This document shows, in pieces, positions 22,158 through 29,888 of a stretch of DNA of 34,067 bases. Every line of letters begins with the position of its first letter. The first letter of the stretch is position 1. The stretch is taken from contig DYJA01000051.1 of NCBI GenBank assembly GCA_020723345.1, forward strand, positions 13,445-47,511, in the 5' to 3' direction. Source of the stretch: Candidatus Aquidulcis sp. GTDB taxonomy: Bacteria > Chloroflexota > Anaerolineae > UBA4142. The notes beneath the pieces were generated by a model. That model saw only the letters and a list, made by a program, of their open reading frames with translations. It ran no database searches and was not told the DNA's origin. The position numbers and the translations under genes were made by a program.

Positions 22158-23621
22158 TTAGGATTTAGGATTTGCCGACGGCGCATCACGTTTTGCGTAC
22201 GGCTCGGCATGAATCACGACGCGCCCCAAGCGCGGAAATTCGCGCCGCAAACGGTTTTCCATTTCCTCGGTTGCGCTGTGAACATCGGCGATCGACAAAT
22301 CGGTATCCATCTGCATGTGAAACGCGAGATACACTTGACCGTCGAGTTGCTGAACGTCGATGTCCTGACACGCGCGGACGTGCGGAATTTCGCCGCAGTA
22401 CGCGCGAATCTGCCCGACGTACTTTGCCGCTTCGCTTGGCGCCAGTTCGTTTCCTTTGATCAGTTCTTCCGCGCGCGGCTCGATGTGAATGTTGATGTCG
22501 GCGATGCGCTGCGAATCTTTGGACGCGCCGAGTTCGGCGTGCAGCCGCGTTTCCAAATCGGTCGCAATCGCGTGCGCCTTGTCGAACGTGATGCTCGGAT
22601 CCACTTCGAGATCGAGATCGATCCACATTCCCTTTTTCGTCAGGTGCGTCGAAATGTTGTGGATCGCAAAATGACCGCGCGCGGCAATGGATTGAATCGT
22701 CTCGAAGATACCTTCGTTCTCCGCGATTGGCACCGGCGTGACGACGACATCGGCATTCGGCGAAACGGAATGTACGGCGCCGCGAATCTGGTGCGTGATT
22801 TCGTGGCTCTCCTCGAACGACAAGTGGCGCGGCACGGCGACGCGCAATTCTACGAAAACCTGACTGCCCGAACCGCGCACACGCGTGCGCTGGACGCGCT
22901 GCACATCGCTAACCCGAGACACCGCCGCCGTGATTTGTTCGGCAAGTCCGTGCGGCGCAGTATCGAGCAGCGCGTCAATCGTCCGCTTACCTAACTGCAC
23001 GCTGACCCAGATCACGATCAGCGCGACGATGAACGCGGCAATCGCGTCCGCGCGGACGAACATTTCTTTTTGTCCGATTTGTTCGCCGAGCCACACAAAC
23101 CCCAAGCCGATCAAGACGACAATCGAACTCCAAATGTCGGTGCTAAAGTGGAGCGCGTCCGCCTCGAGCGCCTGGCTCTTGTACTTTTTCGCCGTACGTC
23201 CAAGCAAGTTCGAATTGAAATAATTGACGACGATAGAAATGCCCATCGTTACAAACGCCCAGATACTCGGATCCACTTCGACGGTCTCGAAGAAGAGCCG
23301 CTGGATCGCTTCGTAAATGATCCAGACACACGTGACGAGCAGCAAAATCGTTTCCGCGAGCGCGCTCAAATTTTCGACTTTGCCATGCCCGTACAAGTGC
23401 GTCTCGTCGGCGGGGCGATCGCTGACGCGCACCGCGAAAAACGTGATCAGCGCGGCAGCCAGATCCAAACCCGAATGTGCGGCTTCGGCGAGAATGCCGA
23501 GACTGCCCGTCCAAATGCCGATCCCAATTTTCAGCGCGGTGAGAAAGATCGCCGACACGACTGACCACGAGGCGGCAAAACCCTTTTCGTGCGCTTGTTG
23601 TTCGGAGATTGTCATCGTCAT
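22158..23621 (-). CDS. CDF-family cation efflux protein with extended C-terminus
   Basis: Cation diffusion facilitators export Zn2+, Fe2+ or Mn2+ in exchange for protons. About six membrane segments lie in residues 15-205, with the transport-site pairs HSGLD (helix 2) and HFSTD (helix 5). The cytosolic part is far longer than the usual about 90 residues: roughly 280 residues that look like three successive ferredoxin-fold dimer domains. Each has an HxI or HxE ending, as in DVVVTPVP, DINIHIEPRAEEL and RVVIHAEPYA. ATG 23621 follows the patatin stop directly (TGA then ATG). A second in-frame ATG lies at 23615. The metal is not deducible. Confidence 0.9.
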   Translation of the reverse strand: MTMTISEQQAHEKGFAASWSVVSAIFLTALKIGIGIWTGSLGILAEAAHSGLDLAAALITFFAVRVSDRPADETHLYGHGKVENLSALAETILLLVTCVWIIYEAIQRLFFETVEVDPSIWAFVTMGISIVVNYFNSNLLGRTAKKYKSQALEADALHFSTDIWSSIVVLIGLGFVWLGEQIGQKEMFVRADAIAAFIVALIVIWVSVQLGKRTIDALLDTAPHGLAEQITAAVSRVSDVQRVQRTRVRGSGSQVFVELRVAVPRHLSFEESHEITHQIRGAVHSVSPNADVVVTPVPIAENEGIFETIQSIAARGHFAIHNISTHLTKKGMWIDLDLEVDPSITFDKAHAIATDLETRLHAELGASKDSQRIADINIHIEPRAEELIKGNELAPSEAAKYVGQIRAYCGEIPHVRACQDIDVQQLDGQVYLAFHMQMDTDLSIADVHSATEEMENRLRREFPRLGRVVIHAEPYAKRDAPSANPKS

Positions 23622-24512
23622 TCAGTTTCCGTTTTTGCGGCGCATCCGACGCCAGGTTTTCTGAATCCGCTCGCGAAAAGTCGGATGCAAAACCTTTGCG
23701 AGTTGCGGCAGCGCGTCGCGCATTGCCGTTTCGCCTGCCGCGACCGAAAGGTCGATCAAATCGAAATCGAGCAAGCCGATCTTTTGTACGTCAGGATAGA
23801 TCGTCAGATCGGGCGGCGCGTCCATCGCCTTGAGCGCGCGCGCGGGCTTGGTCATAATGCCAATCGTGCGCGCGGCGACGCGAAAGATTTTTTGCTGCGT
23901 CGCCGTAAAAATAAAGCGAAACAAGAGCGCTTCGGGACGGTGCAGCGCCGGATCCGCGGTAAAGGTCGGCTCGTCCGCGGCGAGATCGACCGCCAGCACG
24001 AAATCCGCGCCCATGCGCCACGCGACGTCGAACGGGACGGGGTTGAGCAAGCCGCCGTCGAGATAAGCGTGTCCGCCGACTTGCGCTGGCGCAAGCACAA
24101 TCGGAAACGCGCAACTCGCGCCGACCGCATCGGCGACGCCGCCGGAATCGAATACGACTTCTTGCTGCGAATCCATGTCGGTCGCCACGGCAGCGAACTT
24201 GAGCGGCAAGTTTTCGATGCGCGCGCCCGCGCCGATCTCGGATTCAATCACGCGGCGAAAACCGTCGGTGCTGAAAAAGCCCATCCCGGTCTTGTCGCGC
24301 GCGAGCCAGTCGCGCAAACTTAGGCGGCGCATCAATCGTTCGATGTCGTCCGGTGATTTGCCCGCCGCGTACAGCGCGCCGATGATCGCGCCCGCGCTGG
24401 TGCCGGTCACGAGGCTGATCGGCGCGCGCGCGGCGTCCAGCGCGCGCAATACGCCGATGTGCGCCAGCCCTTTCGCGCCGCCGCCGCCTAACGCGATTCC
24501 CAGTTTCATCAT
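23622..24512 (-). CDS. patatin-like phospholipase
   Basis: This is a serine lipid acyl hydrolase with a Ser-Asp dyad. The oxyanion loop GGGGAKGLAHIGVL opens the protein, followed by the nucleophile elbow GTSAG and the catalytic Asp in LDGGLLNPVP. At 296 residues with no signal peptide it resembles the RssA-like cytoplasmic group. GGAG at 24521-24518 is well placed for ATG 24512 or ATG 24509; a longer open frame upstream runs through the terminator hairpin and is rejected. It is the first gene of the operon and lies just behind an attenuator-like terminator. Confidence 0.9.
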   Translation of the reverse strand: MMKLGIALGGGGAKGLAHIGVLRALDAARAPISLVTGTSAGAIIGALYAAGKSPDDIERLMRRLSLRDWLARDKTGMGFFSTDGFRRVIESEIGAGARIENLPLKFAAVATDMDSQQEVVFDSGGVADAVGASCAFPIVLAPAQVGGHAYLDGGLLNPVPFDVAWRMGADFVLAVDLAADEPTFTADPALHRPEALLFRFIFTATQQKIFRVAARTIGIMTKPARALKAMDAPPDLTIYPDVQKIGLLDFDLIDLSVAAGETAMRDALPQLAKVLHPTFRERIQKTWRRMRRKNGN

Positions 24513-24525
24513 CATGGCTCCGCGA

Positions 24526-24565
24526 TAAAAAGACCTCTCCGCCCCCTGGTGCGGAAGAGGTCTTG
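24526..24565 (-). terminator. attenuator-type terminator in the patatin leader
   Basis: On the minus strand AAGACCTCTTCCGC (24565-24552) pairs with GCGGAGAGGTCTT (24541-24529), with one bulge, and TTTTTA follows directly. It lies only about 14 bases before the patatin start codon and downstream of the promoter, so it would stop transcription before the operon unless overcome. Confidence 0.85.
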
Positions 24566-24576
24566 GCAACACAACG

Positions 24577-24648
24577 TCAAGCCGACTCGTCGAACAATCG
24601 AATCGGCACGCGCAATTGAAGCATCGCTGTTCGCAGGATGGGTTGCAT
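24577..24648 (-). CDS. 23-codon leader peptide ORF upstream of patatin
   Basis: ATG 24648 has GAGG about 8 bases upstream and opens a 23-codon frame, MQPILRTAMLQLRVPIRLFD and three more residues, ending with TGA 11 bases before the terminator stem. The order promoter, ribosome binding site, short ORF, terminator, gene is that of ribosome-mediated attenuation. The peptide is rich in Leu and Arg (five Leu, four Arg). No run of a single codon is seen, so the signal could be stalling on the peptide or by an inhibitor and not charged tRNA level. The function is inferred from layout only. Confidence 0.6.
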   Translation of the reverse strand: MQPILRTAMLQLRVPIRLFDESA

Positions 24649-24680
24649 TGAGATACCTCACCGAACGCGTTTACAAGATT

Positions 24681-24709
24681 ATGATAACACACTCCTGACC
24701 CTGTGTCAA
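24681..24709 (-). promoter_or_regulatory. sigma70-type promoter of the patatin-glp operon
   Basis: On the minus strand TTGACA (24709-24704) and TATCAT (24686-24681) are 17 bases apart. Initiation near 24674 places the leader ORF 25 bases into the transcript. Confidence 0.75.
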
Positions 24710-24776
24710 AAAAATGCTGCCGCGCCTGTTCGCACGGTCAACGGCCGATCACTCCAAATTGCCCCCCACAAAACTA

Positions 24777-24805
24777 TTGACCCTCCAAGTATTTAGTGAT
24801 AGAAT
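24777..24805 (+). promoter_or_regulatory. sigma70-type promoter of the kinase operon
   Basis: TTGACC (24777-24782) and TAGAAT (24800-24805) have a 17-base spacer, divergent from the patatin promoter. The leader to the kinase start would be about 590 bases and includes the degenerate sensor-domain region. Confidence 0.65.
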
Positions 24806-25009
24806 TTGATCGCTCGCAGAGGATCTGACAGGTTCGCGCAAAACTGTGTAGGCGATCCTTGGAGAACGGTCTTGAGTGGAGGATCAACAGACACCGACTT
24901 TTTTCACCGACTGGTTTAGCCGTCTGGCAGAGAGATTCCAAGCCCACGTCCACGACGACGCGAAACGGCGGCACGGGTTCTCTGACAGACTTGACCGGGA
25001 GCGCGCTCT
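24806..25009 (+). other. untranslated leader of the kinase operon, left part
   Basis: About 200 bases follow the promoter with no convincing gene. Several overlapping open frames exist but have no ribosome binding site or recognisable sequence. No riboswitch motif was seen. Confidence 0.4.
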
Positions 25010-25385
25010 ATGTCTCCGATAGACCACGCAGTCGCACACCAGAGTCAAACAAGCAGTGTGGAGACTCCTTCCATCAGTTATTTGATCCAAGTCGGATTCC
25101 TCGTTTCCGCGTACGGGGTTTCCGCTCGGCTTGGATGTGTGCTTGCTTTTTGGCAGCCCCAGGCGATACCGCTCTGCTCCCGCCGCAATTGGGTCCGCGA
25201 TCGCGCTTTGGGATTCGCGCGATCAACCCGCGACCACCCCGCAGACATTTCTTCCCCATACTCGAACCATAGCCGCGCCAAGATACGCGATTCTGGCGTC
25301 CATCGGCGGGGCGTCTTGGCACGCTACAGTCTGGCGGCGTTTTCTCGACGCGGGCAAGATTCGACTTGAGGCGACGAGGACATGA
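25010..25385 (+). pseudogene. possible frameshifted membrane sensor-domain remnant (MASE1-like)
   Basis: ATG 25010 has a plausible ribosome binding site (GGGAG). It encodes YLIQVGFLVSAYGVSARLG then CVLAFWQPQAIPL, a hydrophobic pattern like the start of a MASE1 domain. After a frame change the expected continuation appears as APAAIGSAIALW, and near the end of the same frame [20 protein letters not shown] resembles the later MASE1 segment. The fragment is much shorter than the domain and ends just before the kinase start. This reading rests on pattern memory; the alternative is plain non-coding leader. Confidence 0.3.
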
Positions 25386-25404
25386 TCCCGGGAGAGAAGA
25401 TCAA

Positions 25405-28400
25405 ATGAAAAAGCGAATCGCTGAACGTAAAGCCGTTAAAGATGAGTTGAGGAAACAGCAGTCCACTCTGAGTAGTATCATTAATGGCATTGATGCGCTC
25501 ATCTTTTCACTAGATCGACAATATCGGTACACCAGTTTCAACCAGGAACACGCCACCGTGATGCGCGCGCTCTACGGCGCAGAAATCGAACTGGGTCACA
25601 GTCTGCTCGACTATATGACCGTGGCAGAAGATCGTACCATCGCAAAAGGCAACCTCGACCGCGCGCTAGCGGGCGAACAGTTAGTGGAAGAAGGGTATTC
25701 CGGTGAAGAACTACGCTCGCGACGCTACTTTCGAGTATCCCATAGCCCCATCAAGAGTGAACAAGGAGACGTCATCGGCGTGGCGGTACTCGCGCAGGAC
25801 TTGACCGAGCGCAAGCAGGCAGAGGAGACACTGCGCCACCTGAATCGCGAATTGCGCGCCATCAGCATCTGCAACCAAACGCTGTTGCGCGCGGTCGACG
25901 AGCAGATGCTGCTCGAAGACATTTGCCGGATCATTTGCGACGAAGCCGGTTACCGCATGGCGTGGGTCGGCTATCTGGAACACGACGACGCCAAGACCGT
26001 GCGCCCGGTCGCCTGGGCGGGCTTTGAGGACGGGTACCTCGCAACGGTAAACATCACCTGGGCTGACGTGGAACGCGGGCAAGGGACCACCGGAACCGCG
26101 CTTCGAAATGGCAAACTCGTCTATACCCAGGATTTCGCGACGGACCCGCGATTCGCTCCCTGGCGCGCCGACGCCTTGCAGCGCGGTTACCGGTGCAACA
26201 TCGCGCTGCCGCTCAAAGACGAAAACGCCCACACCTTCGGCGCGCTCACGATCTATTCCGCGCAGCCAAATGCTTTCACCCCGGACGAAATCCGGCTCTT
26301 GGAGGAATTGGCAGGCGATTTGGCGTTCGGCGTCACCACACTCCGCACGCGCGCCGAACACAAGCGGGCAGAAGCGTCGTTGTGGGAAACATCGCAAATG
26401 CTGAAGCTGGTCCTGGACAACATGCCCGCGTTTGTATTCTGGAAAGATCGCAACAGTGTCTATCTGGGCTGCAACCGTCTCTTTGCCGCAAATGCAGGAT
26501 TTAGCTCCCCACAGGAAATCGTCGGCTTGACCGATCTGGATTTGCCGTGGAAAGACGCCGAGGCAGAGAGCTACCGCGCCGACGACCGGCGGGTCATGGG
26601 AACCGGTCTTCCGAAACTCAACTACGAAGAGACACAGTTGACAGCCGATGGCCGCGTCACTGCCGTGCGAACAAGCAAAGTCCCCCTGCGGAATCCCGCC
26701 GGAGACGTCATCGGCGTGCTAGGCACATTTGAAGACATCTCCGCGCGCAAGCAGGCGGAAATGCAACTCCGCGCCAGCGAGCAACTCTTTCGCGCCCTGG
26801 TGGAGAACTCGCCCGACTCTATCGCCCGCTATGACCGGCAATTTCGTCGCATCTACGTCAACCCTGCCATTCAGAAACTGTTCCCAAGTCCAGCGGCAAG
26901 TGTGCTCGGCAAGACGCCCGCCGATCAATCGCCGCTTTACGCTCCGCAGATCTACATCGATCACCTGCGGCAGGCCATCGAGGCCGCCGCCGAAAGCACA
27001 TTGGAAATACCATACCGCACTGCTCAGGGTGAGATGCGCTGGGGCCAAATCCGGTTTGTTCCGGAATTCGATCCGGACGGCAAGGTGGCTTCTGTCCTTG
27101 CCATCGGGCGCGATATTCACGAAATCAAGGAAAATGAGCGACGCTTTCGGATGCTGGCAGAAAACTTTCCCGACTTTGTCGTTCGATTCGACCGCGACGG
27201 TCGATTCACCTACGTCAACCCTGCCGTCGAAAAAGCATTCGGTCTCACAGCCGAAACAATGATCGGCAAAACGTTGCAGGAATTACCGCCGCGCAGCAAG
27301 CCGGAACAGAACGATGCGCTCTTGGCGCTGATCCGCCGCGCGGTTGACGAGGGCGTCGCCAACGAATCCGAAGCATACTGGGAAATCGAGACAGGCGCGC
27401 GTATCTTTGAAACTCGCCATGTGCCGGAGAAAGACGCAACCGGAAACGTCGTCAGCGTGCTCAGCATTACCCGCGACATCACGGACCGCAAACGCGCGGA
27501 AGAAGCTCTGCGAGACAGCGAGCGCAGACTTGCCGAAGCCCAACGCATCGCGCATGTCGGTTACTGGGAACGGAACTTTGACGTGTGCCGCATCATTCTC
27601 TCCGATGAAGCCTGCCGCATTTTTGGTCTATCGCCGCAGGAGGTCCCCCTGAACCTGGAGCAGTGGCACCAACGTTGGCTGGAATTGATCCATCCGGAAG
27701 ATCGGCCGCGATTGGTTCAGGCAGTCGTTGATGCGTTGGGGGACGGTCCGCCGTACAATGTGGAATATCGCATTGTCAAGCCCGGCGGCGAGGTGCGGTT
27801 CATTCATAGTGAAGCGAGCGTCAGGCGGGATGAATCGGGTCGCCCGCGCTATATGCTGGGCATGATGCAAGACATCACCGAGCGCAAGCGCGCAGAGGAG
27901 GCGCTGCGCGAATCAGAAGATCTGCTCCGGGTCACGCTGGAAAACATCTCCGATCCTGTGTTCATCACCGATGATGCGGGGGCGTTCACCTTCATCTGCC
28001 CCAACGCTCCGCATATCCTTGGTTATACACTGGAAGAATTCGAGGCAATGGGGAACGTCTCCAAACTTTTCGGGGCAACGCTCTTTTCGCCGGAGGAATT
28101 GGATCGCCGGGGAAAAATCGAAAATATCGAGTGTAAAATTGCTAGAAAGGATGGCGATCGACGCGATTTTCTCGTAACGGTCAAGCGCGTAGCCATTCAC
28201 AAGGGCACTGTTCTCTACACTTGTCATGACATCACCGACCGCAAACGCGCGGAGGAAGCATTGCGCGAAAGCGAAGACCGCTATCGGATGCTCTTTAACG
28301 TCATGGACGAAGGCGTCGCCATCAATGAAATTGCCCGGGATGAAAAAGGCGATGTGGTGGATTATACAATCTTGGAAGTCAATCCCGCGTTCACGAAAAA

Positions 28401-29391
28401 TTCGCATTACACACGCGAGCAGGTCTTGGGCAAACACGCAACCGACCTGTATCACATGAGTCCCGAATACATTCGTGATTGGTGGCAGAACCACACGGGA
28501 ATGCAACAAGTAGCGCACACCGAATTCTATCACGCGCCGTCAAATCGTTGGTTTCATGTCACCACCACGCCGCCGCAAGCCAATCGGTTTGCGACATTTT
28601 CAGTGGACATTACCGAACGCAAGCGCGCGGAGGAAGAAATCCGCAAACTCAATCAAGAACTCGAACAACGCGTGGCGGAGCGCACCGCGCAACTCGAAGC
28701 GACGAATAAAGAACTCGAGGCGTTCGCCTACTCCGTCTCACACGACCTGCGCGCGCCCCTCCGCCATATCGACGGCTTTCTGGAGTTGCTCCAGAAACGC
28801 ACGGCTGATTCGCTCGACGCGCCAAGCCAGCATTACATGGCGACGATCGCCGAATCGGCAAAGCGCATGGGCGCGTTGATCGACGATCTGCTCTCCTTTT
28901 CCCAGATGCGCCGTTTCGAAATGTCCAAACTGCAAGTGGACCTCAATGCTTTGGTTCAGGACGTGCTCCGGGAACTCGCGTCGGAAGCCGCCGGGAGAAA
29001 CATCAAATGGCGCATCGCCGATCTGCCGATGGTCACCGGCGACCGCGCCATGCTGCGAATTGTCCTGACCAACCTGATCTCGAACGCCTTGAAATTCACG
29101 CGTCCGCGCGAGCAAGCCGAAATCGAGATCGGCTGTCTACCCGAACAGGAAAAGGAGACGGCGATCTTTATTCGTGACAACGGGGTTGGGTTTGATCCGA
29201 ATTATGCCGACCAACTCTTTGGGGTCTTTCAGCGCCTGCACCGGGCAGAGGAATTTGAAGGTACGGGGATCGGCTTGGCGAGCGTGCGCCGGATTATCAA
29301 TCGGCACGGCGGTAGAACGTGGGCAGAAGGCGAACTCAATCGCGGCGCGACGTTTTACTTTTCGTTGCCGCGAAAATTGGAGGAGGCATAA
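25405..29391 (+). CDS. multi-PAS/GAF sensor histidine kinase
   Basis: This is a 1328-residue soluble kinase with no membrane segment. Reading along: PAS1 (about 25-140), GAF (147-310), PAS2 (331-450), PAS3 (462-575), PAS4 (578-700), PAS5 (707-830), PAS6 (840-950), PAS7 (957-1075), a coiled coil, HisKA with phospho-accepting His at about 1113 ([12 protein letters not shown]) and HATPase. The N box is [11 protein letters not shown]1 DNGVGFDP and G2 [15 protein letters not shown] modules are joined by [15 protein letters not shown] linkers, suggesting internal duplication. The kinase end resembles phytochrome-type kinases that pair with Rcp1-like regulators, which is what the next gene is. ATG 25405 follows GGAGAG. 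No receiver domain is fused. Confidence 0.94.
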   Translation: MKKRIAERKAVKDELRKQQSTLSSIINGIDALIFSLDRQYRYTSFNQEHATVMRALYGAEIELGHSLLDYMTVAEDRTIAKGNLDRALAGEQLVEEGYSGEELRSRRYFRVSHSPIKSEQGDVIGVAVLAQDLTERKQAEETLRHLNRELRAISICNQTLLRAVDEQMLLEDICRIICDEAGYRMAWVGYLEHDDAKTVRPVAWAGFEDGYLATVNITWADVERGQGTTGTALRNGKLVYTQDFATDPRFAPWRADALQRGYRCNIALPLKDENAHTFGALTIYSAQPNAFTPDEIRLLEELAGDLAFGVTTLRTRAEHKRAEASLWETSQMLKLVLDNMPAFVFWKDRNSVYLGCNRLFAANAGFSSPQEIVGLTDLDLPWKDAEAESYRADDRRVMGTGLPKLNYEETQLTADGRVTAVRTSKVPLRNPAGDVIGVLGTFEDISARKQAEMQLRASEQLFRALVENSPDSIARYDRQFRRIYVNPAIQKLFPSPAASVLGKTPADQSPLYAPQIYIDHLRQAIEAAAESTLEIPYRTAQGEMRWGQIRFVPEFDPDGKVASVLAIGRDIHEIKENERRFRMLAENFPDFVVRFDRDGRFTYVNPAVEKAFGLTAETMIGKTLQELPPRSKPEQNDALLALIRRAVDEGVANESEAYWEIETGARIFETRHVPEKDATGNVVSVLSITRDITDRKRAEEALRDSERRLAEAQRIAHVGYWERNFDVCRIILSDEACRIFGLSPQEVPLNLEQWHQRWLELIHPEDRPRLVQAVVDALGDGPPYNVEYRIVKPGGEVRFIHSEASVRRDESGRPRYMLGMMQDITERKRAEEALRESEDLLRVTLENISDPVFITDDAGAFTFICPNAPHILGYTLEEFEAMGNVSKLFGATLFSPEELDRRGKIENIECKIARKDGDRRDFLVTVKRVAIHKGTVLYTCHDITDRKRAEEALRESEDRYRMLFNVMDEGVAINEIARDEKGDVVDYTILEVNPAFTKNSHYTREQVLGKHATDLYHMSPEYIRDWWQNHTGMQQVAHTEFYHAPSNRWFHVTTTPPQANRFATFSVDITERKRAEEEIRKLNQELEQRVAERTAQLEATNKELEAFAYSVSHDLRAPLRHIDGFLELLQKRTADSLDAPSQHYMATIAESAKRMGALIDDLLSFSQMRRFEMSKLQVDLNALVQDVLRELASEAAGRNIKWRIADLPMVTGDRAMLRIVLTNLISNALKFTRPREQAEIEIGCLPEQEKETAIFIRDNGVGFDPNYADQLFGVFQRLHRAEEFEGTGIGLASVRRIINRHGGRTWAEGELNRGATFYFSLPRKLEEA

Positions 29392-29393
29392 TC

Positions 29394-29846
29394 GTGGAAG
29401 AAATCAAACGCATTCTCTTGGTCGAAGACGACCCGCGCGACGTCGAGCTGATCCTCAGCACGCTGTGCGAATACAACCTCGCCAACGAAATAGCCGTCGC
29501 GCGCGATGGCGTGGAAGCGCTCGATTATCTGTACCGGCGGGCGGCATTCGCGCAACACCCCGCAGGCAACCCCATCGTCATTCTGCTCGATCTCAAGATG
29601 CCGCGATTGGATGGCGTCCAGGTTGTGCAGCAACTCAAAGCGGATGAGTCAATGCGCCTGATCCCCATCGTCATTCTGACCTCTTCGCGCGAAGCGCGCG
29701 ACCTGGACGAGTGCTACAAACTCGGCGTGAACGCGTACGTTGTCAAACCAGTTCGCTTTACCGAATTTGTCGAAGCGATCAAACAGGTGGGCGTATTTTG
29801 GGCGTTGATCAACGAACCGCCGCCGGGCAGCGTAAAGAAACAATGA
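29394..29846 (+). CDS. single-domain response regulator (Rcp1-like)
   Basis: This is a CheY-like receiver of 150 residues with no output domain. It has the acidic pair in LLVEDDPRD, phospho-acceptor Asp66 in LLDLKMPRLDG, the Thr/Ser switch in ILTSS and the Lys in VVKPV. The GTG start at 29394 is preceded by GGAGGAGG (29379-29386), two bases after the kinase stop, so it is co-translated with the kinase. The long alpha4-side insert matches regulators that partner with phytochrome-like kinases. It may relay phosphate or interact directly with the next protein. Confidence 0.93.
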   Translation: MEEIKRILLVEDDPRDVELILSTLCEYNLANEIAVARDGVEALDYLYRRAAFAQHPAGNPIVILLDLKMPRLDGVQVVQQLKADESMRLIPIVILTSSREARDLDECYKLGVNAYVVKPVRFTEFVEAIKQVGVFWALINEPPPGSVKKQ

Positions 29847-29888
29847 TCACCACACTCTATGTTCGACACGCACAAGGAAAGACTCAAG

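Noticed and set aside
24859-25272. 137-codon ORF in the kinase leader
   Set aside because: No ribosome binding site, low-quality composition, and overlaps the better-supported sensor-domain remnant in another frame.
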